A stretch of 64,000 nt of DNA. It comes from JACPDI01 sp035463475 (GTDB taxonomy: Bacteria; Acidobacteriota; Vicinamibacteria; Vicinamibacterales; 2-12-FULL-66-21). Of this stretch, positions 1 through 8,376 are shown one piece after another (within the stretch, counting starts at the first letter, position 1; every line of letters begins with the position of its first letter). The notes beneath the pieces are model-generated. The model was not told the DNA's origin and searched no databases. It saw only the letters and a program-made list of their open reading frames with translations. A program made the position numbers and the translations under genes. The stretch covers positions 1 to 64,000 of the forward strand of contig DATHTE010000014.1 in the NCBI GenBank assembly GCA_035463475.1. The letters run 5' to 3'.

Positions 1-162
1 GCGGCGCCGACAACCGCGACCCACCGAGTTGTGGCGGGCGTGGCCATTCCCGTCGGCTGGCGCGTACGCGTCACTTGCCACTCGGAATTCATCGGACCTC
101 ACGCGCTCCTCAGCGCGCCTCAGCTCTCACGGTCGTCCTTGAAGGCACGAGGAGAGGGCCCG

Positions 163-2589
163 ATGACCCACAATGTGACGTACGCGCTTCGGATGCTCCG
201 GCGCGCACCAGCCCTAACGGCCGCGTCTGTTCTATCGCTCGCGCTGGGTATTGCCGCAAGCCTCACCGTCTTTTCGTGGCTCGATGCCTTCGTGTACCGA
301 CCTCTCGCCGGCGTCCCCGACCAGTCGCGGCTGGTGGTAATCGACGGGATCACCGCAGGAGGCGAAAGCCAGCGTCTGTCGTATCCCGATTACCTCGAAC
401 TGCGTTCCCGCGTTGCTGGGCTGGACGGCCTGCTGGTGTACACGTATCAGCCCTTCGCACTGGCAACCGGCGATCACGCTGACCGTGTGTGGGGGCAACT
501 GGTCTCGGCCAATTTCTTCGACGTCCTTCGCGTCCGACCCGCCATCGGCCGTGCATTCCGCCCCGAGGAAGAGGGCCCTGGCGCGGGTGCCGTTGCGATC
601 ATCAGCGACCGGCTATGGCGAGATCGCTTTGGTCGGTCGTCCGACGTCATTGGCGGACGCGTTACCGTTGACGGCGTTCAGTTCACGGTCATCGGAGTGA
701 CCCCGCCCGGATTTGCCGGTGTCACGGTCGGCTTGCTCCTGGATCTCTGGATCCCAGTCGGTATGCAGCCATCACTGTCGGCCGGCGGCGTCAGCCGACT
801 CGACTCGCGAGCAGTGAAATGGCTTGGCGCCTACGGGCGGCTTCGCGCCGACACGGCAGTCGCTGCAGTTCGGGACGAGGTTAGATCGGTCGGCCTACTC
901 TTGTCGGAAGAGCTGGGAGACAGGGTTGCCGTCGGCTCTTCGTTCACCGCAACGAGCCTTGCAGATTCGCCCTGGGGCGGCACGACAGTTCTTCGCCCCG
1001 TCCTGACCATCGTCGGTGCCCTCCTCGCTCTCGTCTTGGTGCTCACGTGCGGCAACGTGGCGACGATGTTGGTTGTGCGTGCACTGGAACGCGAACCGGA
1101 AATGGCGCTGCGGATGGCGATCGGAGCGGGCCGTCGAAACGTTGCGCAGCAACTCCTCGTGGAAGGGTCCGTGCTCGCTCTGTCTGCGGGGACCATTGCG
1201 GTTGCCGCGGGGCTCGCCTCACCGACGATCTTTCAGGCGCTTGTTCCACCGACTGGGTTTCCAGTCGGGTTTACGTTCTCCGTCTCGAGCCGATGGCTCG
1301 CCGTCGCATTCGTCCTCGTCGCACTCGCCAGCGCCGTGTTCGGCGTCGCGCCGGCAGCCGTGGCTGTTCCAGCCGGCATCACCAACCAGCTGCGTGCGCA
1401 GTCATCCAGGCTGCACGGTGCCGGCCGCCGCCGCGCCTGGCGTCGTCTGGTTCTGGGTGTGCAGGTCGGCCTCGCGGTCACGCTTCTGGGGACCGCGATG
1501 GTCCTCGCGAGGAGCTTTGCAGCGACATCGATGCTCGATCCCGGGTTTGACACCAACCATGTCTTGCTTGCCGGTCTCGATCTTTCGCAAGGCGCATCTG
1601 CCCCAAGCAGCGGTCGGGCGGTGCTGCGCGAGTTGATGCGGAAGATACAGGAATCACCAGCGGTCCGCAGCGTCAGCGCGGCTCGCCGCGTTCCAATGAA
1701 CTTTGGTGGACGCGGACTGGTGCCGGTCACCGTGCCTGGTTATGTTCCATCTCCGACCGAGGACCTGGCGCTTGCAGTGAATCAGGTTGGCCCTGCCTAT
1801 TTCGCGACGATGAAGGTCGCGTTGATGAGCGGACGCGAGTTCACCTTCTCTGACGATGTCCAATCCGAGCCGGTCGCAATCGTTAACGAAGCCGCGGCCC
1901 GCAAATACTGGAGCGACCTTCATGCCGTCGATGCCGCCATCATCATCAATGGGGAGCGTGTCCGCGTTGTCGGAGTTGTCGCTGACATGAAGCAGGAAGA
2001 GCTCAACACCCCTGCGGCGCCGGCGGTGTGGCGGCCCGTGCTGCAGGACTATCGGCCGGATCTGGTGCTGCACGTCGCGGGGCACGAAGACCCTGCCCGG
2101 CTGGCGGCACTGGTGCGAACCGTCGCGTTCTCGGTGAATCCGAGGATGGCGCTGTACGACGTACGCACACTCCGCCAGCACATGGAGATTCCGATGTTCC
2201 CCCTTCGACTGGCGACTATCGTCACAGGCGCATTCAGTGCGCTGGCGGTGCTCCTCGCAGCCATGGGAGTCTATGCCGGCGTGGCGCATTCGGTGGCACA
2301 ACGTCGTAGCGAGTTCGCCTTGCGAATGGCGCTTGGCGCAAGCCGCTGGCACATCGCCGCCACGGTGCTGCGAACGATTGGTTCAGTGCTGGTGATCTCA
2401 ACGCTGTCCGGGATACTCCTCGCCGCGACCCTGTCCCGCAAGATCGCCGGCGCGCTGCCGGGCACGCGTGCTGACGACCCGAACCCTTACCTGGCATCAG
2501 CGGCGATCATGGCCTGCGTCGCACTCCTCGCCCTCGCACTGCCGACATTGCGCGCCATCACTGTGAGACCAGGCGCGGTGCTCCGGTGA
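163..2589 (+). CDS. ADOP-family ABC transporter permease (MacB/FtsX-like)
   Basis: About 808 residues. A MacB-like periplasmic region and FtsX-like membrane blocks are duplicated: one set of helices near residues 270-430 and another near 680-800, plus an N-terminal helix (about residues 20-40, 'ASVLSLALGIAASLTVFSW'). This is the architecture of the Acidobacterial duplicated orphan permeases. The ATG at 163 is preferred over upstream in-frame codons because AGGAGAGG precedes it and the next residues ('YALRMLRRAPALTAASVLSL') are the usual family opening. No ATPase gene lies next to it, which is usual for this family. Transported substrate unknown. Its 3' end overlaps the convergent regulator by 32 bp. 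Confidence 0.85.
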   Translation: MTHNVTYALRMLRRAPALTAASVLSLALGIAASLTVFSWLDAFVYRPLAGVPDQSRLVVIDGITAGGESQRLSYPDYLELRSRVAGLDGLLVYTYQPFALATGDHADRVWGQLVSANFFDVLRVRPAIGRAFRPEEEGPGAGAVAIISDRLWRDRFGRSSDVIGGRVTVDGVQFTVIGVTPPGFAGVTVGLLLDLWIPVGMQPSLSAGGVSRLDSRAVKWLGAYGRLRADTAVAAVRDEVRSVGLLLSEELGDRVAVGSSFTATSLADSPWGGTTVLRPVLTIVGALLALVLVLTCGNVATMLVVRALEREPEMALRMAIGAGRRNVAQQLLVEGSVLALSAGTIAVAAGLASPTIFQALVPPTGFPVGFTFSVSSRWLAVAFVLVALASAVFGVAPAAVAVPAGITNQLRAQSSRLHGAGRRRAWRRLVLGVQVGLAVTLLGTAMVLARSFAATSMLDPGFDTNHVLLAGLDLSQGASAPSSGRAVLRELMRKIQESPAVRSVSAARRVPMNFGGRGLVPVTVPGYVPSPTEDLALAVNQVGPAYFATMKVALMSGREFTFSDDVQSEPVAIVNEAAARKYWSDLHAVDAAIIINGERVRVVGVVADMKQEELNTPAAPAVWRPVLQDYRPDLVLHVAGHEDPARLAALVRTVAFSVNPRMALYDVRTLRQHMEIPMFPLRLATIVTGAFSALAVLLAAMGVYAGVAHSVAQRRSEFALRMALGASRWHIAATVLRTIGSVLVISTLSGILLAATLSRKIAGALPGTRADDPNPYLASAAIMACVALLALALPTLRAITVRPGAVLR

Positions 2590-3133
2590 AAACCCTCAGA
2601 AGCGGTGGTTTGATGTGGTGGGCCCATGTCCCTCGCGCGAAGTGCGCCGGCTGCAGGTGCTCCGTTAATGCGTGCGCCTGATCCGCCGGGAGCAGCTCCA
2701 ACACGACGACTTCGGCCCCCTTGAGCCCAAGAGTCAATCCGGCGACTATGCCCAGGACCGCGATGGCGGCCTTCATCTGCGTTGGCCTCCACCGCGGGAG
2801 GGCCTTCGGCGCGGGAACCTCCGTCGCAACCGGGGCCATGAACTTGTATCCGCGCTGTGGCAGCGTTTGGACATACCGTGGAGTGCGCGCGTCATCTTCG
2901 AGAGCGATCCGTATTTGGCGAATGCAGTAGTTGAGGCCCTGGTCGAAGTTGACCCACGAGTCCCGCCAGATTGCCGCGCGAAGTTCGTCGCGCCTCACGA
3001 TTTCTCCCGCACGTGCGGTGAGTAACGCGAGGACGCGTGCAGGCTGCGATTGCAGCCGCACCTGCGCGAGGCCCCGCCGGAGTTGCCCCGAAACAGGGTC
3101 GAACGTGAACGGGCCAAAAGACACGGCAGTCAT
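2558..3133 (-). CDS. Winged-helix (OmpR/CadC-type) DNA-binding membrane protein
   Basis: About 191 residues. Residues 5-100 are an OmpR C-terminal-type winged helix: 'FGPFTFDPVSGQLRRG', then 'ARVLALLTARAGEIVRRDEL' and the recognition-helix/wing signature ending 'YVQTLPQRGYKF'. One transmembrane helix follows (about 121-139), then a short exterior tail. The plan resembles CadC/ToxR-like one-component regulators, although the sensor part is only about 50 residues, shorter than usual. The ATG at 3133 is chosen because 'MTAVSFGPF' matches the domain start; 18 upstream in-frame residues look non-coding. Target genes are unknown; the convergent ADOP permease is its only clear neighbour. Confidence 0.7.
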   Translation of the reverse strand: MTAVSFGPFTFDPVSGQLRRGLAQVRLQSQPARVLALLTARAGEIVRRDELRAAIWRDSWVNFDQGLNYCIRQIRIALEDDARTPRYVQTLPQRGYKFMAPVATEVPAPKALPRWRPTQMKAAIAVLGIVAGLTLGLKGAEVVVLELLPADQAHALTEHLQPAHFARGTWAHHIKPPLLRVFTGAPRLVSQ

Positions 3134-3354
3134 AGCGACACAGACGGACGGCGTCGCAGGATGGTTCCGCTGGCCTGGTTTCCACACTTGGCTGGTTCAA
3201 ACGGCAGGGTCGCGGATATCAGACGCGGATGAACCAGGTGCTGAGGCGGTACATGGACGTCGTCGGCGGGCGAGGTCCCCAACGGACCGGCGCACGGCGA
3301 GGCGCTTCGGCGCGCAGGCGGGCGTCCGGGCGGGCGAGAGGAAGCTAGCGAACA

Positions 3355-3375
3355 GCGGCTCACCCCGCGGCGGCC
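3355..3375. repeat. Half-copy of the attC-like arm
   Basis: This 21-bp stretch (GCGGCTCACCCCGCGGCGG plus CC) repeats, with one extra C, the arm at 3749-3768 of the attC-like hairpin about 390 bp away. The stop codon of the small secreted ORF lies inside it. No complementary second arm is seen nearby, so it looks like half of a degraded site. Confidence 0.5.
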
Positions 3376-3707
3376 GCGCCTTCGTGACGAATCCACGTCC
3401 ATCCCGGTCGTGTCAAACGGCTGTAAGCACCGATGACGTTCAGGGGAACGCATACTTCAGCAACGCGACGGCAGTACCACCCACCAAAGCCCTGGCCGCC
3501 GAAGGAGGAGACGATCACGATTTGGGTTGACTCGGATGTGCTCGGGTGGTGCACTGTCAGCGCAATGGGATGATCGGAACCGCGGCGCGAGGCGGATTCC
3601 AGGAGCCAGCGCCCCGTGAAGTCTGTGCCTTCCTGCGCCAGTCCTGTGCCAACCAGCACAAACCCGATCAACCCGGCTGCAATGCTTCGAGCTAAGAGAG
3701 TGCTCAC
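3360..3707 (-). CDS. Small secreted hypothetical protein, possibly truncated
   Basis: About 115 residues from a GTG at 3707. The N terminus is a clear signal peptide ('ARSIAAGLIGFVLVGTGLAQ'), followed by 'DFTGRWLLESASRRGSDHPI'. A 'DFTGxWxL' opening is common in secreted acidobacterial proteins of unknown function, which are usually longer. The reading frame ends inside a repeat half-copy at 3355-3375, so the original C terminus may have been lost. The ORF can be extended upstream to 3800, but that part lies in the attC-like hairpin and looks non-coding. It begins about 31 nt after the GTTAGAC end of that hairpin, as a cassette gene would. Confidence 0.4.
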   Translation of the reverse strand: MSTLLARSIAAGLIGFVLVGTGLAQEGTDFTGRWLLESASRRGSDHPIALTVHHPSTSESTQIVIVSSFGGQGFGGWYCRRVAEVCVPLNVIGAYSRLTRPGWTWIRHEGAAAAG

Positions 3708-3737
3708 GACACCTCTGGCGCCGGACTCGATTCGACG

Positions 3738-3833
3738 GTCTAACGGCCGCGGCTCACCCGCGGCGGCCGTATCTTTCTTCGCGAATCCGCTCGTTCTCAC
3801 AATGGCCGCCGTCGGGTGCAGCCGCTCTTAGCC
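3738..3833 (-). repeat. attC-like imperfect hairpin (candidate integron cassette site)
   Basis: Read on the minus strand, the element has a 22-nt arm (3825-3804), a spacer of about 35 nt, and a 20-nt arm (3768-3749). The arms pair fully except for two extrahelical bases on the longer arm. It ends in GTTAGAC (3744-3738), which fits the attC R' consensus GTTRRRY. The other end, GGCTAAG, is only a poor match to RYYYAAC. A gene remnant ends about 45 nt before it and a small ORF starts about 31 nt after it, as in a cassette array. No integrase gene is visible, so it may simply be a dispersed palindrome. Confidence 0.4.
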
Positions 3834-3878
3834 GGCCCGCCAACCGGCAGCCGTGAGCTTCCTAAGGTCCTTGAAATA

Positions 3879-4061
3879 CTACGTGTTCGGATCGAGCTCC
3901 GCCGGCGTGTCTCCTCGCTTAGTCAGCTCGTAGATATGCTCCGCCAATACTGAGCCGATCGCGTGGACAGCGTCGTGCCGATTGAGCCCCTCCCGTTGGA
4001 GCCGTTCGAAAGTCTCAACAACGACAGGTTCCGCCGACGCGAAGCCGCGTGGCTCAGCGCA
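3879..4061 (-). pseudogene. C-terminal remnant of a small conserved protein
   Basis: Sixty codons open without a start, beginning just after a stop at 4064-4062. The translation includes 'VETFERLQREGLNRHDAVHA' and 'IGSVLAEHIYELTKRGDTPA', ending 'ELDPNT'. The 'RHDAVHAIGSVLAEHI' pattern is a coherent amphipathic helix pair known to me from small uncharacterised bacterial proteins; I do not assign a family name. No N-terminal part is found upstream in any frame, so this is probably a decayed or truncated gene. A longer ORF in another frame here (3923-4138) is compositionally random. Nothing further is recognised in 4065-4314. Confidence 0.5.
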
Positions 4062-4314
4062 TCAGCTATGGGGATTGTAGCGCGGCCGGAGCAAGCGACG
4101 CGCTTGGCGGGGTGCAGGGGTCCCCCCCATTCAAGCAATGACGCGCCACGAATTGTCAGTCACTTGTCCGTCAGCGCAGAGCTCTACTCAAAGCTGATTC
4201 CAAAACGACTGATTCTCCTTGAGACAGTGCCGCGCCCTGCCCGCCTTCGTTCATGGATCAAGCGAGCTTCGGCGCGCCTGGGCCTGTCGGTATGGGATCT
4301 GACGACGAGGTGGA

Positions 4315-4391
4315 TGGCGCGCCCTGCAAGACTCGAACTTGCGACCTCCTGGTTCGTAGCCAGACGCTCTATCCAACTGAGCTAAGGGCGC
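4315..4391 (-). tRNA. tRNA-Arg (anticodon ACG)
   Basis: A 77-nt cloverleaf with encoded CCA. The acceptor stem GCGCCCT pairs with AGGGCGC, the D arm contains AGCTCAGTTGGATAGAGC, the anticodon loop is CTACGAA (anticodon ACG) in a CTGG/CCAG stem, and the T arm contains GTTCGAGTC. The discriminator is G, followed by CCA. ACG reads CGU/CGC/CGA after A34 deamination. It stands alone between the decayed region and the GH3 gene. Confidence 0.97.
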
Positions 4392-4539
4392 GCGGGCAGA
4401 CACAGTCGGCCGGGTGGCCCCGGCCGCAAACAGTAATTATACCAAGAAGCAGCGACCCGCAGGCCGGGTCAGATACCAGAGGCTAGTTGCCAAGACGAGA
4501 ACGCATCTCCTCACAGCGTGGGAACGCGTGTCAGCATCC

Positions 4540-4606
4540 CTGACCCCTGAAGCCTGACCTGAACCTAACCTCTAGACCCCTCTAGACCCTGAACCCTGTG
4601 AACCCG
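4540..4606. repeat. Degenerate CTGAACC(C)T heptamer tract
   Basis: A short intergenic tract of variations on CTGAACC/CCTGAAC (for example TGACCCCTGAAGCCTGACCT and GACCCTGAACCCTGTGAACC). Similar tracts occur at 26104-26127 and, inverted, at 27066-27240, so it is a dispersed low-complexity family. No coding or structural role is evident. The rest of 4392-4617 shows no recognisable feature. Confidence 0.5.
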
Positions 4607-4617
4607 GTCGCAGTCCG

Positions 4618-6456
4618 TTACCGCAGCAGTCCGTGGCCCACGGGGAACAGCTCCGGCAGCGCGATCGGCAGCCGCCCCCCGATCGGCGCGTCGCCGGCGA
4701 GCGCGCGCACAGCCGATGCCTCCGCCAGGTCGTAGAAGTCGTACGTCAGCAACACGGCGGGCAGCTCCTTGAGAAAGAGCGCGGTGTAAGGGTTGCCGAA
4801 CATGACGGTGACGAACGGCCGCCCCGAGCGCTCCGACGACCGCGCGATGTCGCCGAGCAGCCGGACGACGGGTTGCGCGAGATCCATCCGGCCGGAGGCG
4901 GAGGCGGCGCGCACAAAGGTCGAAGCGATGACCGCGTCGAACCGAGGCGCCATCGCGCGCACCAGCTCCAGCTCCGCCGGCGTCGTCCGATCCGACAGCT
5001 CGATCGCGGTCACGTCCGGCCAGTGGTTGCGCAGCTCCGGGATGAACGTCCGGCTCGGCGCGGCGATGCGCCAGCCGGTGGGATAGTCGAGCGCCGAGAG
5101 GTACAGGATCGCCGCGTCTTTCGGCAGCCGCAGCGGCACGTGGTTGCGATCGTCCTTCAGCAGCGTGATCGATCGCTGGCTGACCTCGCGCGCCACGGCC
5201 TGGTGCGCGCGCGCGCCGAGCGTCGTCGCGAGCGAGTCCAGGCTGACCGCCTTGTTCTTGTGCAGCCCGGCGCGCGCCTTCGCTTCGAGGATCCGCTTCA
5301 CTGACGCGTCGATCTGCGCGACCGCAACCTGTCCCGTCTCCACCGCGGACGTGATCCCCAGGATCGCCTGCTCGTCATCCGGCGAATGAAGGACGATGTC
5401 GTTGCCCGCCTTGACGGCGCGCGCCGCCGCCTCCGCGGGGGAATACAGCTTGGTCACCCCCGCCATTCCCATGGAGTCGGTGTAGATCAGCCCGTCGAAA
5501 CCGAGCTGCTCGCGAAGCAGCGCCGTGACGATCGGCCGGCTGAGCGTGCCCGGCGTCCGCGGCGTGGGATCGAACGCGGGCACTTCGATGTGCGCGCTCA
5601 TCACCGCCCCGCTGCCTGCGGCAATCACCGCGCGGAACGGCCGCAGCTCGAGCCGTTCGAGCTGCTCCCGGGGCTTCTGGATCACCGGCAGGCCGAGATG
5701 CGAGTCCACGTCCGTGTCCCCGTGCCCCGGGAAGTGCTTCAGGGTCGCGAGGACGCCGGCCGACTGAAGCCCCCTCACGTACGCGGAGGCGAGCTCGGCG
5801 ACACGATCCGGATCCTCGCCGAACGACCGCGTGTTGATCACCGGGTTTCGCGGGTTGTTGTTGACGTCCACCACCGGCGCGAAGTTGACGTGCACGCCGA
5901 TCGCGCGCGCCTCGACCGCCGTGATCCGCCCCGCCTCGTGCGCGAGCTTCTCGTCGCCGGCGGCGCCGAACGCCATCGCGCGCGGAAACGCCGTCGCGCC
6001 GGAGATCCGGAAGCCGACCCCCGCCTCGAAGTCCGCCGTGTTCAGCAGCGGCACGGGCGAAATCGCCTGCAGCCGGTTCAGCAGCGAAGCGGCCTCGAGC
6101 GGCTGCCCGAGGATGACGCTCCCGTAGGTGGGGTTGAGCAAGACGGAGGGCACCGGCTCTGATCCGCCGAAAACGTGGAAGCCGCCGACGCGGTGCGTCG
6201 AAACCAGCCGCGCCAGCCGGTCGTATTCGTCGCTGTCGCTCGGGACGAACGTGGACTGGAAGGACGGGACCACCATCTGGCCGATCTTCTCGTCCAGCGT
6301 CATCTTCTTGAGCGTGGCATCCACCCATCTCCGGGCCTCGCGATCGAGCTGGGGCGGACCGGAGGAAGAGGATGAGGGTGCTGGCGACGATTGAGCTGCC
6401 AGGAGCGCGACGGACGCGATGATCGCGAGGATCGCGGTATGAATGCGTGCCGGCAT
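4618..6456 (-). CDS. Glycoside hydrolase family 3 (NagZ-like beta-N-acetylhexosaminidase)
   Basis: A 612-residue exported enzyme with an N-terminal signal peptide (residues 1-22, ending 'VALLAAQSS') and a Ser/Pro-rich linker. The GH3 N-terminal barrel spans about 45-400. It contains the NagZ hallmark 'KHFPGHGDTDVDSH' (from K240), whose Asp/His supply the acid/base, and the nucleophile Asp327 in 'IYTDSMGM'. A second GH3 C-terminal alpha/beta domain follows (about 420-612), so it is longer than single-domain E. coli NagZ and resembles two-domain Gram-positive NagZ. The probable reaction is hydrolysis of beta-linked GlcNAc from muropeptides or chitin oligosaccharides. It is divergent from moaB. 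Confidence 0.88.
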   Translation of the reverse strand: MPARIHTAILAIIASVALLAAQSSPAPSSSSSGPPQLDREARRWVDATLKKMTLDEKIGQMVVPSFQSTFVPSDSDEYDRLARLVSTHRVGGFHVFGGSEPVPSVLLNPTYGSVILGQPLEAASLLNRLQAISPVPLLNTADFEAGVGFRISGATAFPRAMAFGAAGDEKLAHEAGRITAVEARAIGVHVNFAPVVDVNNNPRNPVINTRSFGEDPDRVAELASAYVRGLQSAGVLATLKHFPGHGDTDVDSHLGLPVIQKPREQLERLELRPFRAVIAAGSGAVMSAHIEVPAFDPTPRTPGTLSRPIVTALLREQLGFDGLIYTDSMGMAGVTKLYSPAEAAARAVKAGNDIVLHSPDDEQAILGITSAVETGQVAVAQIDASVKRILEAKARAGLHKNKAVSLDSLATTLGARAHQAVAREVSQRSITLLKDDRNHVPLRLPKDAAILYLSALDYPTGWRIAAPSRTFIPELRNHWPDVTAIELSDRTTPAELELVRAMAPRFDAVIASTFVRAASASGRMDLAQPVVRLLGDIARSSERSGRPFVTVMFGNPYTALFLKELPAVLLTYDFYDLAEASAVRALAGDAPIGGRLPIALPELFPVGHGLLR

Positions 6457-6525
6457 GCCGCGATCGTAGCAGAACCGCTCGGGAGACCATTGCTCCCGGC
6501 GGTGTTCTACGGTTTAATCCCTCGA

Positions 6526-7029
6526 ATGAGCGTCGAGGAGCACAAGCGCTCGGCCCCCGTCAGCGTGCGCGCGTTCGTGCTGACGGTGAGCGATACGCGG
6601 GACGAGCGAACGGATACCAGCGGCGCGGCCATCGTCCGGCTGCTCGAACAGGCCGGCCACACCGTCGTCGGCCGGCAGATTGCGCGTGATGACCCGGCCG
6701 ATGTTCAGCGGATTGTCCGTCACCAGCTCGCGGAGCCCGACGCGCAGATCCTCATCACGACCGGCGGCACCGGCATCGCGTCACGCGATACGACGTACGA
6801 AGCGCTGGCGGCACTCCTGCAGAAGCGGATCGATGGCTTCGGTGAACTCTTCCGCATGCTGAGTTACGACGAGATCGGATCGGCGGCGATGCTGAGCCGC
6901 GCGTGCGCCGGCGTGGCCGGCGGCAAGATTCTGTTCGTGCTGCCCGGGTCCGAGCATGCCGTGCAACTCGCGCTCACCAAGTTGATCCTGCCCGAGCTCG
7001 GGCACCTGCTGCGCGAGGTTTCGCGATGA
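6526..7029 (+). CDS. moaB: Molybdenum cofactor biosynthesis protein MoaB/MogA
   Basis: 167 residues, one MoaB/MogA-like (MPTBD) fold. Motifs: 'AFVLTVSDTRDERTDTSG' near the N terminus, 'ILITTGGTGIASRDTTYEAL' (substrate loop), and 'LPGSEHAVQLAL'. The family adenylylates molybdopterin before Mo insertion. The ATG at 6526 gives the normal family length; further upstream the frame runs antisense through the GH3 signal peptide. It overlaps moeA by 4 bp (ATGA), so the two are translationally coupled and act in the same late Moco pathway. Confidence 0.92.
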   Translation: MSVEEHKRSAPVSVRAFVLTVSDTRDERTDTSGAAIVRLLEQAGHTVVGRQIARDDPADVQRIVRHQLAEPDAQILITTGGTGIASRDTTYEALAALLQKRIDGFGELFRMLSYDEIGSAAMLSRACAGVAGGKILFVLPGSEHAVQLALTKLILPELGHLLREVSR

Positions 7030-8267
7030 CCTCTGTCCCTCACGGCAGCATGCGCCCGATCCGCGACACCGTGCCACTCGAGGAAGCGCTCGCCCTGGCG
7101 CTCGCTGCCGCCGCCCCGGTGACGCGCATCGAAGCGGTGCCGCTCGACCAGTCCGATGGCCGCGTGCTGGCGCGGGACCTGATGGCGCCGATCGACGTCC
7201 CCTCCTTCGACCGGGCCGCGATGGACGGCTTCGCGGTCGTCGCGGAGGACACGTTTGGCGCCGGCCGGTTCGAGCCGAAGGTGCTGCGGTGCGTGGAGAA
7301 GGTGTTCACGGGCCAGGTCGCGGCGCGGCGGGTCACCCGCGGCGAGTGCATCGAGATAGCCACCGGCGCCCCGATGCCCGCGGGCGCCGACGCCGTGGTG
7401 ATGGTGGAGGAGACGGAGCGCTCCGGAGTAGACGTGCGCGTGCTCACGCCCGTGTACCCCGGCCAGAACGTCGGGCGCCGCGCGGCCGATATCAAGCGAG
7501 GGCACCTGGTCCTCCGCGCCGGCACCGTGCTGAACCCGGGCGGCGTCGGCGCCGCCGCGGCGGTGGGCCTCGCCGCGATCGAGGTCTTCGCGCGTCCCAG
7601 CGTTGCGCTGCTCTCTACCGGCAACGAGATCGTCGAGCCGGGCGCGCCGCTCGCGCTGGGACAGATCTACGACATCAACCGATTCACGCTCGCGGCGATT
7701 GTGCGGCGGCATGGCGGCGAGCCGGTGGCTCAACCGCTCGCGTCCGATGCGGTGCCGGACCTGAATGCCGCCATCGATGCGGCGCTGGACTCGGACCTGA
7801 TCGTGTTCTCCGGCGGCAGCTCCGTCGGCGAGCGCGATCTGATCCTCGACGTGTTGCGCGCGCGCGGAGAAGTGGTGTTCCACGGGATCGCCGTCAAACC
7901 CGGAAAGCCCACCGTCTTCGGCCGAATCGCGACGCCGCGCGGAGACACGCCGGTCCTCGGCATGCCGGGGAACCCGACCTCCTGTCTGTCGAACGCGTAC
8001 ATGCTGCTCGTCCCGATGCTGCGACGCATGGCGCAGTTGCCGCCGCACGATCCGCAAACGGTGCGCCTGCCTCTGGCGCGACGCATCGTGTCCACGACCG
8101 GGCGCCACCAGTTCTACACCGTGCGTATCGCCGACGGCGCGGCGCACCCGGCGTTCAAGGCGTCAGGAGACATCACCAGCATGGCGGACGCCGACGGCTA
8201 CATCGAGATTCCCGCGCAGACCGACCTCGTCGAGGCGGGCGAAATCGTGACCGTGAAGCTGTTTTGA
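7026..8267 (+). CDS. moeA: Molybdopterin molybdenumtransferase MoeA
   Basis: 413 residues, normal for MoeA. Recognisable blocks are 'VPSFDRAAMDGFAV' (about 58-71), 'IATGAPMPAGADAVVMVEET' (about 111-130), 'LSTGNEIVEPG' near 197, 'SGGSSVGERD' near 260 and 'GMPGNPTSC' near 320. MoeA inserts molybdate into adenylylated molybdopterin, releasing AMP. The ATG overlaps the moaB stop. The MoeB-like adenylyltransferase is unlinked, at 27241-28401. A palindromic repeat begins 6 bp after the stop. Confidence 0.95.
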   Translation: MTSVPHGSMRPIRDTVPLEEALALALAAAAPVTRIEAVPLDQSDGRVLARDLMAPIDVPSFDRAAMDGFAVVAEDTFGAGRFEPKVLRCVEKVFTGQVAARRVTRGECIEIATGAPMPAGADAVVMVEETERSGVDVRVLTPVYPGQNVGRRAADIKRGHLVLRAGTVLNPGGVGAAAAVGLAAIEVFARPSVALLSTGNEIVEPGAPLALGQIYDINRFTLAAIVRRHGGEPVAQPLASDAVPDLNAAIDAALDSDLIVFSGGSSVGERDLILDVLRARGEVVFHGIAVKPGKPTVFGRIATPRGDTPVLGMPGNPTSCLSNAYMLLVPMLRRMAQLPPHDPQTVRLPLARRIVSTTGRHQFYTVRIADGAAHPAFKASGDITSMADADGYIEIPAQTDLVEAGEIVTVKLF

Positions 8268-8272
8268 CGAGC

Positions 8273-8376
8273 TGGGGTCAGGTCTGAAACACCCGTCTTA
8301 TGGTGCATGAACGGACATCGTTCTGACGCGATGTCCTCTAGAGTCGCAAAGATGGCCGATTCGAGACCTGACCCCA
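8273..8376. repeat. Imperfect long palindrome, GGGGTCAGGTCT family
   Basis: The outer arms TGGGGTCAGGTCT (8273-8285) and AGACCTGACCCCA (8364-8376) are perfectly complementary, with a weaker inner match around CCCGTCTTA and AAGATGGCC. A half-copy lies at 59275-59312. The right arm overlaps the first codons of the peroxiredoxin-like gene ('SRPDPK'), so the element supplies or has replaced its translation start. Confidence 0.75.

Noticed and set aside
3923..4138. 71-codon ORF on the minus strand
   Set aside because: The sensible protein sequence in this stretch is in a different frame (the 60-codon remnant at 3879-4061).
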